Assembly: GCA_016217545.1 (NCBI GenBank)
Contig: JACRHT010000013.1
Span: forward strand, 1 to 34,489
DNA length: 34,489 nucleotides
Origin: Opitutia bacterium
Lineage (GTDB): Bacteria; Verrucomicrobiota; Verrucomicrobiia; Opitutales; Opitutaceae
Reading direction: 5' to 3'
The position numbers were made by a program, and so were the translations under genes. The notes under the pieces were generated by a model that ran no database searches, was not told the origin of the DNA, and saw only the letters and a program-made list of their open reading frames with translations. Positions 8,056 through 16,345 of the stretch are shown here, in pieces; the first letter of the stretch is position 1; each line of letters begins with the position of its first letter.

Positions 8056-8876
8056 GGATGAGTCGAGGCGGCCTCTCCGCCGCGGCCGGAGGTGCCGAGG
8101 CCGCGAAGTTCGGCGAGCTTGGCGGAGCGGTTCTTCGCGGTCAGCGTCAGGCTGAGCGTAATGCGCTGGTTCGCGTCCGCAGTGGGCGGCTGGCCATCGA
8201 GCGGGCGCGTGTCGGCGTAGCCGGTCACTCGCTCGATCAATTTCTCCTCCACGGCGTAGTGCACGAGCGCGCGGCGCGCGGCATTGGCGCGATCGGAGGA
8301 GAGTTCCCAAAGGCCGTAGTCCTCCTTCTTCATCTCCAGCCCCGATTTCGTGTGGCCGTCGATCGTGACGCGGAATTGATGACGGTCGATCGTCCAGGCG
8401 ATGCTTTGCATCACGAACCGGCCCCATTCGGTGAATTCGGGCGAATCGCCCTCGAAAAGCGGATGCTTGGCGCGATCGAAGAGCGTCAGGCGCAGGCCGT
8501 CGGAGGTCACCTGCACGTCGATCGGCTTCTGGTCGAGATTTTCGTCGAGGTGGAGCAGTCGGTAGAAATCGGCGGCGACGGAATTGAGGAAGCTCAGCTG
8601 GATCTGCTTGTCCTTGTCGGTGGGCTTTTCCTTGCCCGCGCTTTCGTCGTCCTTCTTTCCCTCGGAGGACTGCTGCTGATTGTCCTTGTTGAAAGGCATG
8701 ATGCCCGAGTGGTCCTCCATCGGGGAACTGAACGGGTTCTGGAAATACTTCGAGGTGGCGATGAGGATTTTTTTGTCCTGGGCCGAGATCCACAGGACCA
8801 TGAAAAGCGCCATCATCGCGGTCACGAAGTCCGCGTAGGCCACTTTCCATGCACCACCTCCGCCGCCGGCTGCCAT
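8052..8876 (-). CDS. motB: Flagellar motor stator protein MotB
   Basis: MotB anchors the stator to peptidoglycan and, with MotA, forms the ion channel that drives rotation. The 274-residue product has one N-terminal membrane helix containing YADFVTAMMALFMVLWI, with the ion-binding aspartate at residue 16. A charged linker follows (about 45-85), then an OmpA-like peptidoglycan-binding domain with IDGHTKSG and LSSDRANAARRAL. The start at 8876 puts MAAGGGGGAWK in front of the helix; the open frame runs further upstream but codes across the repeat element in the gap. motA lies upstream after 116 bases and orf72 overlaps the stop by 4 bases. Which ion is used cannot be read here. Confidence 0.95.
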   Translation of the reverse strand: MAAGGGGGAWKVAYADFVTAMMALFMVLWISAQDKKILIATSKYFQNPFSSPMEDHSGIMPFNKDNQQQSSEGKKDDESAGKEKPTDKDKQIQLSFLNSVAADFYRLLHLDENLDQKPIDVQVTSDGLRLTLFDRAKHPLFEGDSPEFTEWGRFVMQSIAWTIDRHQFRVTIDGHTKSGLEMKKEDYGLWELSSDRANAARRALVHYAVEEKLIERVTGYADTRPLDGQPPTADANQRITLSLTLTAKNRSAKLAELRGLGTSGRGGEAASTHP

Positions 8877-8886
8877 GGTTAGGAGA

Positions 8887-8987
8887 AGTCCCCAGTGACA
8901 AGGGACAAGTGACAAGAGCCGGAAAAACCGGCGCACGGCGGCGTCGGGAGAGCGGCTCTGGGAACTTGGAACTTGTTACTTTCCACT
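8887..8987. repeat. Inverted heptamer-repeat element, copy A (motB-motA gap)
   Basis: The left arm is five tandem 7-base units at 8887-8921, each beginning AG (for example AGTGACA at 8894, AGGGACA at 8901, AGAGCCG at 8915). The right arm, 8953-8987, is five 7-base units each ending CT, the same family on the other strand (CGGCTCT at 8953, GGGAACT at 8960, TTCCACT at 8981). The innermost units, AGAGCCG and CGGCTCT, are exact reverse complements; the outer ones match only in part. About 31 bases separate the arms. The element fills nearly the whole motB-motA gap. The pattern is seen directly; its function is unknown. Confidence 0.7.
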
Positions 8988-8992
8988 TCGGT

Positions 8993-9856
8993 TTATTTGC
9001 CCGTGCCGAGGCTCTTCACCGCGGCTTCGAGCTCGTCGGCGCCGGGTTGGACGTTGCTGTCGAGAGAACGGCGCGCGATCTCGACGGCGGTGAGGGGCGC
9101 GAGGCCCTTCGCGAAGCCGGCCACGGCCTGCATGATGCACTTCAAGGCGAGCTGGTCGGCGGCGTCGTTGAACTTGATGCGGTTGGCCAGCGGGTTGACG
9201 AAGCCGTAGGCGACGAAAATGCCGAGCAGCGTGCCGGTGAGCGCGGCGGCGACGCGTTCGCCGACGACCTCCGGGCCGTCCGCGATCGCGGCCATCGTGT
9301 TGATGATGCCGAGCACCGCCGCGACGATGCCGATGCCGGGCAGCGAGTCGCCGACGAGCGAGAGGATGTGCACCGGATGCTCCGCCTCCTCTTTTTTCGC
9401 CGCGAGTTCGGCGGACATGAGGCTTTCGAGCTGGTCGGGCTTGATTTTGCCGTCGATGACGGGCTTCAGGCCGTTGCAGAGAAACTGGAGTCGCTCGTGG
9501 TGATTCGCGAGCGACGGATAGCGCTGGAAAATCGAGCTCTTGCTCGGATCCATCACGTGTTCTTCGAGCGCGATGAGTCCGTTTCTACGGCCGGTCATGA
9601 ACAGCTCGTAGAGCAGCTTCAGCAGCTCGAAATAGTCCTCCTTGCCGGGCGCCTTGCCTTTGATCGTCCCCTGGACCTTGTGAATGATCTCCTTCAGCAC
9701 GTGCCCCGGGCTGGCGATGATCAACACGCCCGCCGCCACGCCAAGGATGACGACGAACTCCGACAAGTGGAGCAGCACCATGGGCTGGCCACCCGCGATC
9801 ATGAAACCGCCCAGGGTGGACGCGAAAACTACGGCAGCTCCGATGAGGACGAGCAT
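8993..9856 (-). CDS. motA: Flagellar motor stator protein MotA
   Basis: MotA is the membrane subunit that surrounds MotB and pushes on FliG in the C-ring. The 287-residue product has two N-terminal membrane segments (about 1-20 and 30-50), a cytoplasmic domain of about 120 residues containing RRNGLIALEEHV, and two C-terminal membrane segments separated by a short loop. The third carries GDSLPGIGIVAAVLGIINTM and the fourth GTLLGIFVAYGFVNPLANRI. Length and pattern match the MotA/PomA family. ATG at 9856 starts 9 bases after the fliA stop, so motA is transcribed with the sigma factor gene. A heptamer-repeat element separates it from motB. Confidence 0.96.
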   Translation of the reverse strand: MLVLIGAAVVFASTLGGFMIAGGQPMVLLHLSEFVVILGVAAGVLIIASPGHVLKEIIHKVQGTIKGKAPGKEDYFELLKLLYELFMTGRRNGLIALEEHVMDPSKSSIFQRYPSLANHHERLQFLCNGLKPVIDGKIKPDQLESLMSAELAAKKEEAEHPVHILSLVGDSLPGIGIVAAVLGIINTMAAIADGPEVVGERVAAALTGTLLGIFVAYGFVNPLANRIKFNDAADQLALKCIMQAVAGFAKGLAPLTAVEIARRSLDSNVQPGADELEAAVKSLGTGK

Positions 9857-9865
9857 GAGGGGCGG

Positions 9866-10672
9866 TCAGCGGTTGCGGGCGCGACCGAGGAAGGCGCGCA
9901 GACCGAGGATGGTCTGCGAGTGGATTTGGCAGATGCGCGACTCCGTCAGGCCGAAAACGGCAGCGATTTCGGCCAGGCGCATGTTTTCGAAATAATACAT
10001 GGCAAGTATCTTCCTCTGGATATCGGGCAATTCCGTCATCCGTTGAGTGAGAAGTTGCAGCAGCTCCTGTTTCTCGAGCGTGTCGCGGCCGGTCGTATCG
10101 TGTTCATCGGCCAGCAGTTCGTGCAACGAGGCCCCTTCGGACTCCTCGCCTTCGGCATGCTGGTCGAGCGCGATGAAGGTCACCGGGCGCGATTCGTCGA
10201 GCCACTTGGCGTATTCGACGTGGCTCAGGCCGAGCTCTTCGCAGATCTCGTCCTCGGTGGCGGTGCGGCCGAGCTTTTGCTCGAGCTCGTTGATCGCCTC
10301 CTTGAGCTTGCGGGCGCGGGCGCGCGTGCGGCGCGGGCACCAGTCCATGCGACGGAGCTCGTCGAGGACGGCGCCGCGGATGCGCATCGCGGCGTAGCCG
10401 GCAAAGGTGTTGCCCTGCTCCGGATCGTATTTGCGCACGGCGGCGATGAGGCCGGTGACGCCGACGCTGTAGAGGTCGTCTGCGTCGATGTGCGGCGGGA
10501 GGGTGAGTTTGATGCGGTCCACGACATTGCGGACCAACGGCAGGAAGCGCTCGATAAGATCCTTCTCATCGACAGCGCCCGAAGTCCCCGCGTAGGCGCG
10601 CCAGGCGGCCGTAGCAGGGGCGGTGGGTGTGGCATCCATGCCGCGTGCGAGTGCTGCAGCGGCGTTTTTCAT
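9866..10672 (-). CDS. fliA: Flagellar sigma factor sigma-28
   Basis: FliA directs RNA polymerase to late flagellar promoters. The 268-residue protein has the order of the FliA/WhiG group: region 2 with DADDLYSVGVTGLIAAVRKYDP and TFAGYAAMRIRGAVLDELRR, region 3 with LKEAINELEQKLGRTATEDE, and region 4 ending in a helix-turn-helix, LAEIAAVFGLTESRICQIHS. The first 30 residues are a variable Ala-rich extension. Its ATG at 10672 overlaps the stop of orf83 by 4 bases (ATGA) and motA follows after 9 bases. No anti-sigma gene flgM is visible nearby. I found no convincing sigma-28 promoter in the window. Confidence 0.95.
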   Translation of the reverse strand: MKNAAAALARGMDATPTAPATAAWRAYAGTSGAVDEKDLIERFLPLVRNVVDRIKLTLPPHIDADDLYSVGVTGLIAAVRKYDPEQGNTFAGYAAMRIRGAVLDELRRMDWCPRRTRARARKLKEAINELEQKLGRTATEDEICEELGLSHVEYAKWLDESRPVTFIALDQHAEGEESEGASLHELLADEHDTTGRDTLEKQELLQLLTQRMTELPDIQRKILAMYYFENMRLAEIAAVFGLTESRICQIHSQTILGLRAFLGRARNR

Positions 10673-10920
10673 GACTTCAGGGGCGAGAGTTCCGGCTTGG
10701 TCTTGGCGACCTCGGCGGCGGCGGCCCGTTGCCGGGCGGCCATGGTTTCACGCAAGCCGTCGAGCATGATGCTCCACAGCCAGCGAAAGAGGAGAGCGCC
10801 GATGAGACAGCCCACGGCGCCATCGAAGAAAATTCGGTCGGGCCCGCGGCCCATGTAGAGAGCGGTGCCCGCGGCGAGCGCGAACCCCAGCAGACCTCCG
10901 AGAAGAAAGACGTAGCGCAT
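10669..10920 (-). CDS. Small two-helix membrane protein between flhF and fliA (orf83)
   Basis: I do not recognise this 83-residue protein. It has two predicted membrane segments, about residues 3-22 (YVFLLGGLLGFALAAGTALY) and 33-52 (FFDGAVGCLIGALLFRWLW), followed by a charged tail rich in Ala, Arg and Lys. Gene status is supported by tight packing: its ATG lies 2 bases after the flhF stop and its stop overlaps the fliA start in an ATGA junction. In many bacteria FlhG occupies the slot between flhF and fliA, but this protein is unrelated to FlhG. A structural or assembly role is inference. Confidence 0.7.
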   Translation of the reverse strand: MRYVFLLGGLLGFALAAGTALYMGRGPDRIFFDGAVGCLIGALLFRWLWSIMLDGLRETMAARQRAAAAEVAKTKPELSPLKS

Positions 10921-10922
10921 GA

Positions 10923-12071
10923 TCAGGCGGCGGTGTTGAGGGCGGTGGCAGCGGCGACTTCGTCCTCGTCGTCGATGTCCGCGGGTTCGGGCTGCACGGT
11001 GGTCTCCGCGACCGGCATGGTGCGGCGCGCGACGGCGTCGGCGGCGTCCACCTCGAGATCGCTCGTGAGCGACGGACCGGTGGCGAGGAACAGCGGCTCG
11101 AGGTCGCCATCGAGCAGGTAATCCCACAGGCGGCCCCACTGGGAAACTTCGTCGAGGTGCGTGAAGACAACATGCGTCGCACCGAGATCGCGGCCGGCGG
11201 CGTAAGCCGAGCGCAGCGTCGAGTGATCGTAGGCGGCGTTCAACACGAGCACGCGCTCGGTGATCTTCTCGGTGTCGAGGAAGCGAGCGATCGAGGCGTT
11301 CTCGCTCGGATTGCGCAGCGACAGGCCGGGCAGGTCGAAGTAAACGAAACCGCCCTCCGTCGCCGGCTCGGTCGACGCGGGGAAATGCGCGAGCGGCACG
11401 CCGAGCGCCTCGCAGAACACCGGCAGCTGGCCGGGCGAATTCGGACGATCGAACTCCGCGGTGACGACGTGCCCGATGCGGGCGCGGCGGAAAACTTCCG
11501 CGGAAAGCCATTTGCAGAGCGCCGTCGTGCGACCGACACCGGGCGTGCCGAGGAACGCCGCGCGGCTGAGCGGCGCGCGGGTTGCGCGTTGCGCGGCGAG
11601 ATCGCGGAGATGGTTGCCGGTCTCGACCAGCGCGCGGTGCAGCGGCAACTCCTCGAGGCGGCGCCATTCGGGGGCGCGTTCGAGGCGGGCGAGCAGAGAC
11701 TCGGAGAAACCGGAGCGGCGGAGCAGCTCGGGCAGGGTCATCTTCGGCGCGCGGATCATCGAGCGCGGCGCGCGCACGCGGCCGGCGGAGACGGCTTCGT
11801 TGGCCGCGCCGAGTTCGCTGAGGACGGCTTTCGGCTCGGCGACGACTTCGGGCGCGGGCGCCGGAGCCGGCTCGGGCGCGAGGATTTGCGCGATGACTTC
11901 GAGTTTCGGAGAGGAGAACAGGCCGAGCATGCCGCCGCTCTCGACGTTGCGGACGGAGAGCACGCGGGCGTTTTCGCCGAGTTGCTCGCGGATGACGCGC
12001 GCGGCTTCGTCGGCGTTTTTCACCACGAAGCGGTAGCAGGAAGCGGCGGAAGATTGGGGCGCGGTGGACAT
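10923..12071 (-). CDS. flhF: FlhF-family protein with altered nucleotide-binding site
   Basis: FlhF is an SRP-type GTPase that helps place and number flagella. The 382-residue product has the family N-terminus (YRFVVKNADEAARVIREQLG), a Pro/Ala linker (about 65-80), an N domain (about 110-165) and an NG domain. The signature sites are changed: the P-loop reads GTPGVGRTT (175-183) with Arg181 where the lysine should be, the DTAGR-type motif reads DLPGL (246-250), and the TKLDE motif reads THLDE (304-308). The acidic C-terminal tail (after about 345) is unusual. Position directly after flhA is normal for flhF, but no flhG follows. It may bind nucleotide weakly or act as a scaffold. Confidence 0.85.
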   Translation of the reverse strand: MSTAPQSSAASCYRFVVKNADEAARVIREQLGENARVLSVRNVESGGMLGLFSSPKLEVIAQILAPEPAPAPAPEVVAEPKAVLSELGAANEAVSAGRVRAPRSMIRAPKMTLPELLRRSGFSESLLARLERAPEWRRLEELPLHRALVETGNHLRDLAAQRATRAPLSRAAFLGTPGVGRTTALCKWLSAEVFRRARIGHVVTAEFDRPNSPGQLPVFCEALGVPLAHFPASTEPATEGGFVYFDLPGLSLRNPSENASIARFLDTEKITERVLVLNAAYDHSTLRSAYAAGRDLGATHVVFTHLDEVSQWGRLWDYLLDGDLEPLFLATGPSLTSDLEVDAADAVARRTMPVAETTVQPEPADIDDEDEVAAATALNTAA

Positions 12072-12078
12072 GGCGGGA

Positions 12079-14253
12079 TCAGGCGGCGGCCTTCAGGTTG
12101 TCGTTGCGGGCGAGGAGGTGCGCGGGAGCGGTGACGATGCCGGCGTTGTCGATCTCGGTGGACGACGGGAGCTCCTGGAACGCGAGGACCGTGAGGCGCG
12201 GGAACGACGGTTCGAGGAAGCGCTTGAGCGGGAGGCGTGTCTCGGTGGAGACGACGAGGACGGTGGGGAGGCCCTTGAGCGTGAGTTCGTTCGTGCGGCG
12301 GCTGAGTTCCTCGACGAGGTGGCGGCCCGTGGCCGGGTCGAGCGCGAGGCCGACATCGGTGGGCGAACGGTGAACTTTGGTCGCGAGCACTTGCTCGAGA
12401 CGCGGGTCGAGCGTGAGGGCTTTGAGCGAACCGGGTTTCGCCTCGAACTCGGGGACGAAATACAGACCGAGGCGGCGGCGGACGAGTTCGCTGAGGTCGT
12501 CGGGATTCTTCGAGAGCGGCGCGAAATCCGCGATGCCTTCGAGGATGAGCGGGAGATTGAGGATCGCGATGTTCTCGCGGAGGAGATTCTGCAGCACGCG
12601 CTGGATGATGCCCATGTTGACGAGGTCCGGCAGGAGCTCGGCGATGAGCGCGGCGTGCGTGCCTTTGATGTGGTCGACGAGCGCCTGCACGTCCTGGCGG
12701 CCGAGGAGGTGATGGGCGTTGGCCTTGAGCGTCTCCGAAAGATGCGTGATGAGAACCGACGACGGATCGACGACCGTGAAGCTGTTCAACTCGGCGGTCT
12801 TGCGCTCGCCTTCGTCGATCCACACGGCGTCGAGGTTGAAGACCGGCTCGCGCGTCGGCATGCCGCGGAGGCGCACCGTGCTGCCGGTGACGTTCATCGC
12901 CATGAAGCGACCGGGCATCAGCGTGCCACGCGCGACCGTCTTGCCGCGGAGGAGGAAGCGGTAGTCGTTGGCCTCGAGTTCGAGATTGTCGCGGACGGAA
13001 ATCGGCGGGACGACGATGCCCTTCTCGCGAGCGAGCGCCTTGCGCACGCCGGTGACGCGGGCGAGAAGGTCGCCGCCGACCTTGGCGTCGGCGAGTTGGA
13101 GAAGTCCGTAACCGATCTCGATCGCGAAGACGTCGACGTCGATGAGCTTGCGGACGTCCTCGGACTTCGCGGGCGAGACGGATTCGCCGGAGGCGCCGGC
13201 GGCGGCTTCGCCCGGTTTGCCGGAGACGCCGGACTTACCGGCTTTGGCGACAGCGGGAGCGCCCGAGGTGACGGCGGTGCCGTCGGCATCGAGAACCTTG
13301 AGCGTCTTGGCCATAAAGCCCGCGAGGAGCGCGAGGCTGGCGAACGGCAGCGTCGGCATGCCGGGCATGAGGGCGAACACGCCCATGCATCCGGCCGCGA
13401 TGCCGAGGGCGCGCGGGTAACGGAAGAGCTGGCTGGTGACTTGCGTGCCGAGGTTGTTGTTGTCCGAGGCGCGCGTGACCAAGAGACCGGCACCGATGGA
13501 GATGATCAGCGCGGGAATCTGCGAGACGAGGCCGTCACCGATGGAGAGCAGCGTGAACTTCTGCAGCGACTCGCCGAGCGACATGCCCATTTGGAACACG
13601 CCGATCGCGAAACCGCCGAGAACGTTGACGAGAGTGATGAGGATGCCGGCGATCGCGTCGCCGCGCACGAACTTCGAGGCGCCGTCCATCGCGCCGTAGA
13701 AGTCGGCTTCCTTTTGGACCTTCAGGCGGCGAGTGGTGGCTTGGACTTCGTCGATGATGCCGGCGTTCAGTTCGGCATCGATGGCCATCTGCTTGCCGGG
13801 GAGCGCATCGAGCGTGAAGCGTGCGCTCACTTCAGCGATGCGGCCCGCGCCCTTCGTGATGACCACAAAGTTGATCACGACGAGAATGATGAACACCACG
13901 GCGCCGACGACGTAGTTGCCGCCGATGACGAAGTGGCCGAACCCTTCGATGATCTCGCCCGCGTAGCCGTGCGCGAGGATCTGGCGGGTTGAGCTGATGT
14001 TCAGCGCGAGGCGGAACAGCGTCAGCACGAGGAGCATCGTCGGGAAGCCCGAGAACTCCGGCGGATCCTTCACGTAGACGATCGCGAGGAGCACCAGCAG
14101 CGAGAGGCCGATGTTTAGCGCCAGCGCGAGGTCGATGAGGAACGGCGGAATCGGCAGCACCAGCAGCAGCACCGTGCCGAACAGCGCGGCGGTGAACAGC
14201 AGGTCAGCGCGCTGAAGCAGCTTGGCGATGTGGGCGTTGGAGGAGACGGGCAT
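12079..14253 (-). CDS. flhA: Flagellar export gate protein FlhA
   Basis: FlhA is the largest export-gate subunit; its cytoplasmic ring docks substrates and chaperones. The 724-residue protein has about eight membrane segments in its first 340 residues. The conserved cytoplasmic loop carries GAGRIAEVSARFTLDALPGK followed by MAIDAELNAGIID, the FHIPEP family signature. A linker rich in Gly, Ala and Ser (about 325-365) precedes a large soluble C-terminal domain with DPSSVLITHLSETLK and GRQDVQALVDH. ATG at 14253 lies 3 bases after the flhB stop, and flhF begins 7 bases after the flhA stop. Confidence 0.97.
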   Translation of the reverse strand: MPVSSNAHIAKLLQRADLLFTAALFGTVLLLVLPIPPFLIDLALALNIGLSLLVLLAIVYVKDPPEFSGFPTMLLVLTLFRLALNISSTRQILAHGYAGEIIEGFGHFVIGGNYVVGAVVFIILVVINFVVITKGAGRIAEVSARFTLDALPGKQMAIDAELNAGIIDEVQATTRRLKVQKEADFYGAMDGASKFVRGDAIAGILITLVNVLGGFAIGVFQMGMSLGESLQKFTLLSIGDGLVSQIPALIISIGAGLLVTRASDNNNLGTQVTSQLFRYPRALGIAAGCMGVFALMPGMPTLPFASLALLAGFMAKTLKVLDADGTAVTSGAPAVAKAGKSGVSGKPGEAAAGASGESVSPAKSEDVRKLIDVDVFAIEIGYGLLQLADAKVGGDLLARVTGVRKALAREKGIVVPPISVRDNLELEANDYRFLLRGKTVARGTLMPGRFMAMNVTGSTVRLRGMPTREPVFNLDAVWIDEGERKTAELNSFTVVDPSSVLITHLSETLKANAHHLLGRQDVQALVDHIKGTHAALIAELLPDLVNMGIIQRVLQNLLRENIAILNLPLILEGIADFAPLSKNPDDLSELVRRRLGLYFVPEFEAKPGSLKALTLDPRLEQVLATKVHRSPTDVGLALDPATGRHLVEELSRRTNELTLKGLPTVLVVSTETRLPLKRFLEPSFPRLTVLAFQELPSSTEIDNAGIVTAPAHLLARNDNLKAAA

Positions 14254-14256
14254 GGC

Positions 14257-15369
14257 TTAGGCGGCGTTGGTTCCGGCCGTGAGGCGGCGCGTCTTCAGCT
14301 GGTGGAAGTAGTAGCGGTGCGTGCGGTAAACGACCGCGAGGATCTGCGCGACGGCCTGGTAGAGCTCCGGCGGGATCGCCTCGCCGACCTTGCCCATCGC
14401 GAAGAGCAGGCGCGCGACCGGCTTGTTCTCGACCGTCGGCACGCCGTGTTCGGCGGCGAGCGCCTTGATGCGCTGCGCGAAACGATTCTCGCCCTTCGCG
14501 AGGATGACCGGGGCCTTGTCGACGCCGCGCTCGTATTTCAGCGCGACGGCAAAGTGCGTGGGGTTCGTCACGACGACGTCGGCCGTGGCCACGGACTCGA
14601 GCATCTGCCTTTGCAGGAGTCGGCGGGCCATGCGGCGCATCGCGCCCTTCACGTGCTGGTCGCCTTCGGAGTTCTTGGCCTCATCCTTCACTTCCTGCCG
14701 CGTCATCATCATGTCGCGGTGGGTTTTGAATTTTTCCCAGCCGTAGCTGATCGCGGCGATGACGCCGAGCGAGAGAAGCAGGCGGCCGAAGAACGCCGTG
14801 GAAGCTTCGCGCAAGAAGGTGCCGAGATACGCGGCCTCGACCGGCGCGGTGAACAGCGGATCCTCGAGCAGCGTGCGGGCGCCGAGATACAGCGCGTAGC
14901 CGATCGCGATGAGCTTCAGCACGTCGATGCCGGAACGCACCCAGGTGGCTTTCGAGAACAGGCGCTGGAGGCCGGCGACCGGGTTGAGCTGGTCGAGCTT
15001 CGGCGTGAGCACCTTGGCGGAAAGGCGGAATCCACTCTGGAAACCTCCCGCGAGCATCGCGGCGCCGGCGCAAGCGACGAGGACGGGCAGCACGACCTTC
15101 GCGCACGTGAGCAGGATGTTGCCGAGCAGGAGCGGAAACGTGTCCGTGTTCACCTGCATCAGCCGGAAATTCGTGAACATCATCACCGAATATTCGGCGA
15201 CCTCGTTGGCGCTCTGCCGCACCGTGAACGCGAGCGCTCCCAGGGCCGCCGTCAGCGTGAACACGACCGTGAGCTCCTGGCTCCTCGCGAACTGACCCTT
15301 TTCCGCGGCCTCGGTGAGACGCTTCTCGGTCGGTTGCTCTGTTTTTTGGTCGTTGTCGGTGTCTGCCAT
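14257..15369 (-). CDS. flhB: Flagellar export switch protein FlhB
   Basis: FlhB sits at the export gate and switches specificity from rod/hook to filament substrates after self-cleavage. The 370-residue protein starts with KTEQPTEKRLTEAAEKGQFA, the family N-terminus, has four membrane segments, and carries the autocleavage motif NPTH at 269-272 within VVVTNPTHFAVALKYERG. I chose the ATG at 15369, which gives MADTDNDQ; a TTG at 15414 would add 15 residues but overlaps a sigma-54-like promoter. It is the first gene after a 201-base gap, so a new transcript may begin here and read through flhA and flhF towards fliA and the motor genes. Confidence 0.95.
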   Translation of the reverse strand: MADTDNDQKTEQPTEKRLTEAAEKGQFARSQELTVVFTLTAALGALAFTVRQSANEVAEYSVMMFTNFRLMQVNTDTFPLLLGNILLTCAKVVLPVLVACAGAAMLAGGFQSGFRLSAKVLTPKLDQLNPVAGLQRLFSKATWVRSGIDVLKLIAIGYALYLGARTLLEDPLFTAPVEAAYLGTFLREASTAFFGRLLLSLGVIAAISYGWEKFKTHRDMMMTRQEVKDEAKNSEGDQHVKGAMRRMARRLLQRQMLESVATADVVVTNPTHFAVALKYERGVDKAPVILAKGENRFAQRIKALAAEHGVPTVENKPVARLLFAMGKVGEAIPPELYQAVAQILAVVYRTHRYYFHQLKTRRLTAGTNAA

Positions 15370-15397
15370 CGTGGCGGGTGTTTGTCCGACCCACTTG

Positions 15398-15413
15398 AGC
15401 AACGCCGATGCCA
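15398..15413 (-). promoter_or_regulatory. Sigma-54-type promoter candidate upstream of flhB
   Basis: On the minus strand 15413-15398 reads TGGCATCGGCGTTGCT. The GG and GC dinucleotides have the exact spacing of the -24/-12 consensus TGGCAC(N5)TTGCW, with matches at TGGCA and TTGCT. Transcription would begin around 15387, giving a leader of about 17 bases before the flhB ATG. The site lies in one of the few long gaps of the block. Sigma-54 control of flagellar genes is common in other bacteria; its use here is inference. Confidence 0.5.
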
Positions 15414-15518
15414 AGGGTCTGCCACCGCCTGCTACGCGCAGTTCATCAACGTTTTAAATTTATTCCCGCCTCGCAAAAACGTTCCAACAGGCACTTCGTC
15501 CGGAGGCCGCAAAACTTA

Positions 15519-15533
15519 AGGCAAAAATTGCCT
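15519..15533 (-). terminator. Weak hairpin after fliR
   Basis: On the minus strand AGGCAA-TTT-TTGCCT (15533-15519) forms a 6-bp stem 37 bases after the fliR stop and is followed by TAAGTTTT. It could be a weak terminator separating the fliR transcript from the one starting before flhB. Confidence 0.3.
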
Positions 15534-15570
15534 CATTTCCGCGGGGATGTTCTCCCGGCCCCGCCGTCCG

Positions 15571-16323
15571 TCAACGCGCCGGCAGGATTTGGAGCATCTG
15601 GATCGGCAGATCCGAAAACTCCACGTAAAGGTAGCGCCCGATCAGCGCACCGGCGCTCGCCAGCAGGCCGAGACCCATGATCGCACGCAACGAGAAGCTC
15701 AGCACGAAAACCTGCATCTTCGGCACGGCGCGGCCGAGCACCGAAAACGCGAGCGTGATGAGGAAGTTCAGCGCGATGAACGGCGCCGAAATGCGCAAAC
15801 CGAGCTCGATCACGTGCCCGGTGTCGCGGATCAACTCGTCCCCCGCCCCGCTCGCCAGCATCGGGTGCCCCGGCGCCGCGAGCGTGAAGCTCTTCGCGAA
15901 GGCGCCGATCACGAGCAGGTGCGCTCCAAACAGAAAAAACAAGACGGTCGCCAGCACCGACAGGAAACCGGCCACGACTTCCGAGCTGATCTCCGGCGTG
16001 CCGAACCCGGGCGTGCCAGCGAGACCGATCTCCGACGAAACCATGCGGCCCGCCATTTCGATCGCCGCAAACGCCATCCGTCCCACGAAACCGAGCGCGA
16101 TCCCGAGCAACAATTCTCCGCCAAACGCCAGCGCGAGGTGCCAGATGTCGAGCGGCAGCTGGGCCGCGGGCACGAGTCCGGTCAGCAGCGTCGCGAGACA
16201 CATGGCCATCGCCGCGCGCACGATCACCGGCGGCGGATGACCGCCGAGCGACGGCAGCAGGATGATCACACCGAGTCCCCGCAGGAACACCATCATCCAG
16301 GTGAGCAGGTAGCCGATGGTCAC
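15571..16323 (-). CDS. fliR: Flagellar export gate protein FliR
   Basis: FliR joins FliP and FliQ in the core of the export gate. The 250-residue product is hydrophobic throughout, with about six membrane segments. The N-terminus contains [20 protein letters not shown], the usual FliR opening with an arginine in the first segment. Later come [21 protein letters not shown] and the P-x-F-I-A-L-N segment ([19 protein letters not shown]), which is well conserved. The start is GTG at 16323; no ATG fits before the first helix and no clear ribosome binding site precedes it, possibly because the upstream gap is taken up by a heptamer-repeat element. fliQ is the next gene upstream. Confidence 0.93.
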   Translation of the reverse strand: MTIGYLLTWMMVFLRGLGVIILLPSLGGHPPPVIVRAAMAMCLATLLTGLVPAAQLPLDIWHLALAFGGELLLGIALGFVGRMAFAAIEMAGRMVSSEIGLAGTPGFGTPEISSEVVAGFLSVLATVLFFLFGAHLLVIGAFAKSFTLAAPGHPMLASGAGDELIRDTGHVIELGLRISAPFIALNFLITLAFSVLGRAVPKMQVFVLSFSLRAIMGLGLLASAGALIGRYLYVEFSDLPIQMLQILPAR

Positions 16324-16345
16324 GAAACGGCGGCGGGAAGGCCGC

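Noticed and set aside
8877-8936. Longer MotB starting before the repeat element
   Set aside because: The extra residues would be encoded by the heptamer-repeat arm, and the MotB transmembrane segment is complete from the ATG at 8876.
9219-14000. Long plus-strand frames antisense to motA, flhF and flhA
   Set aside because: They are mirror frames caused by strong GC bias in the real minus-strand genes; their Arg/Glu/Asp/Gly-rich translations match nothing.
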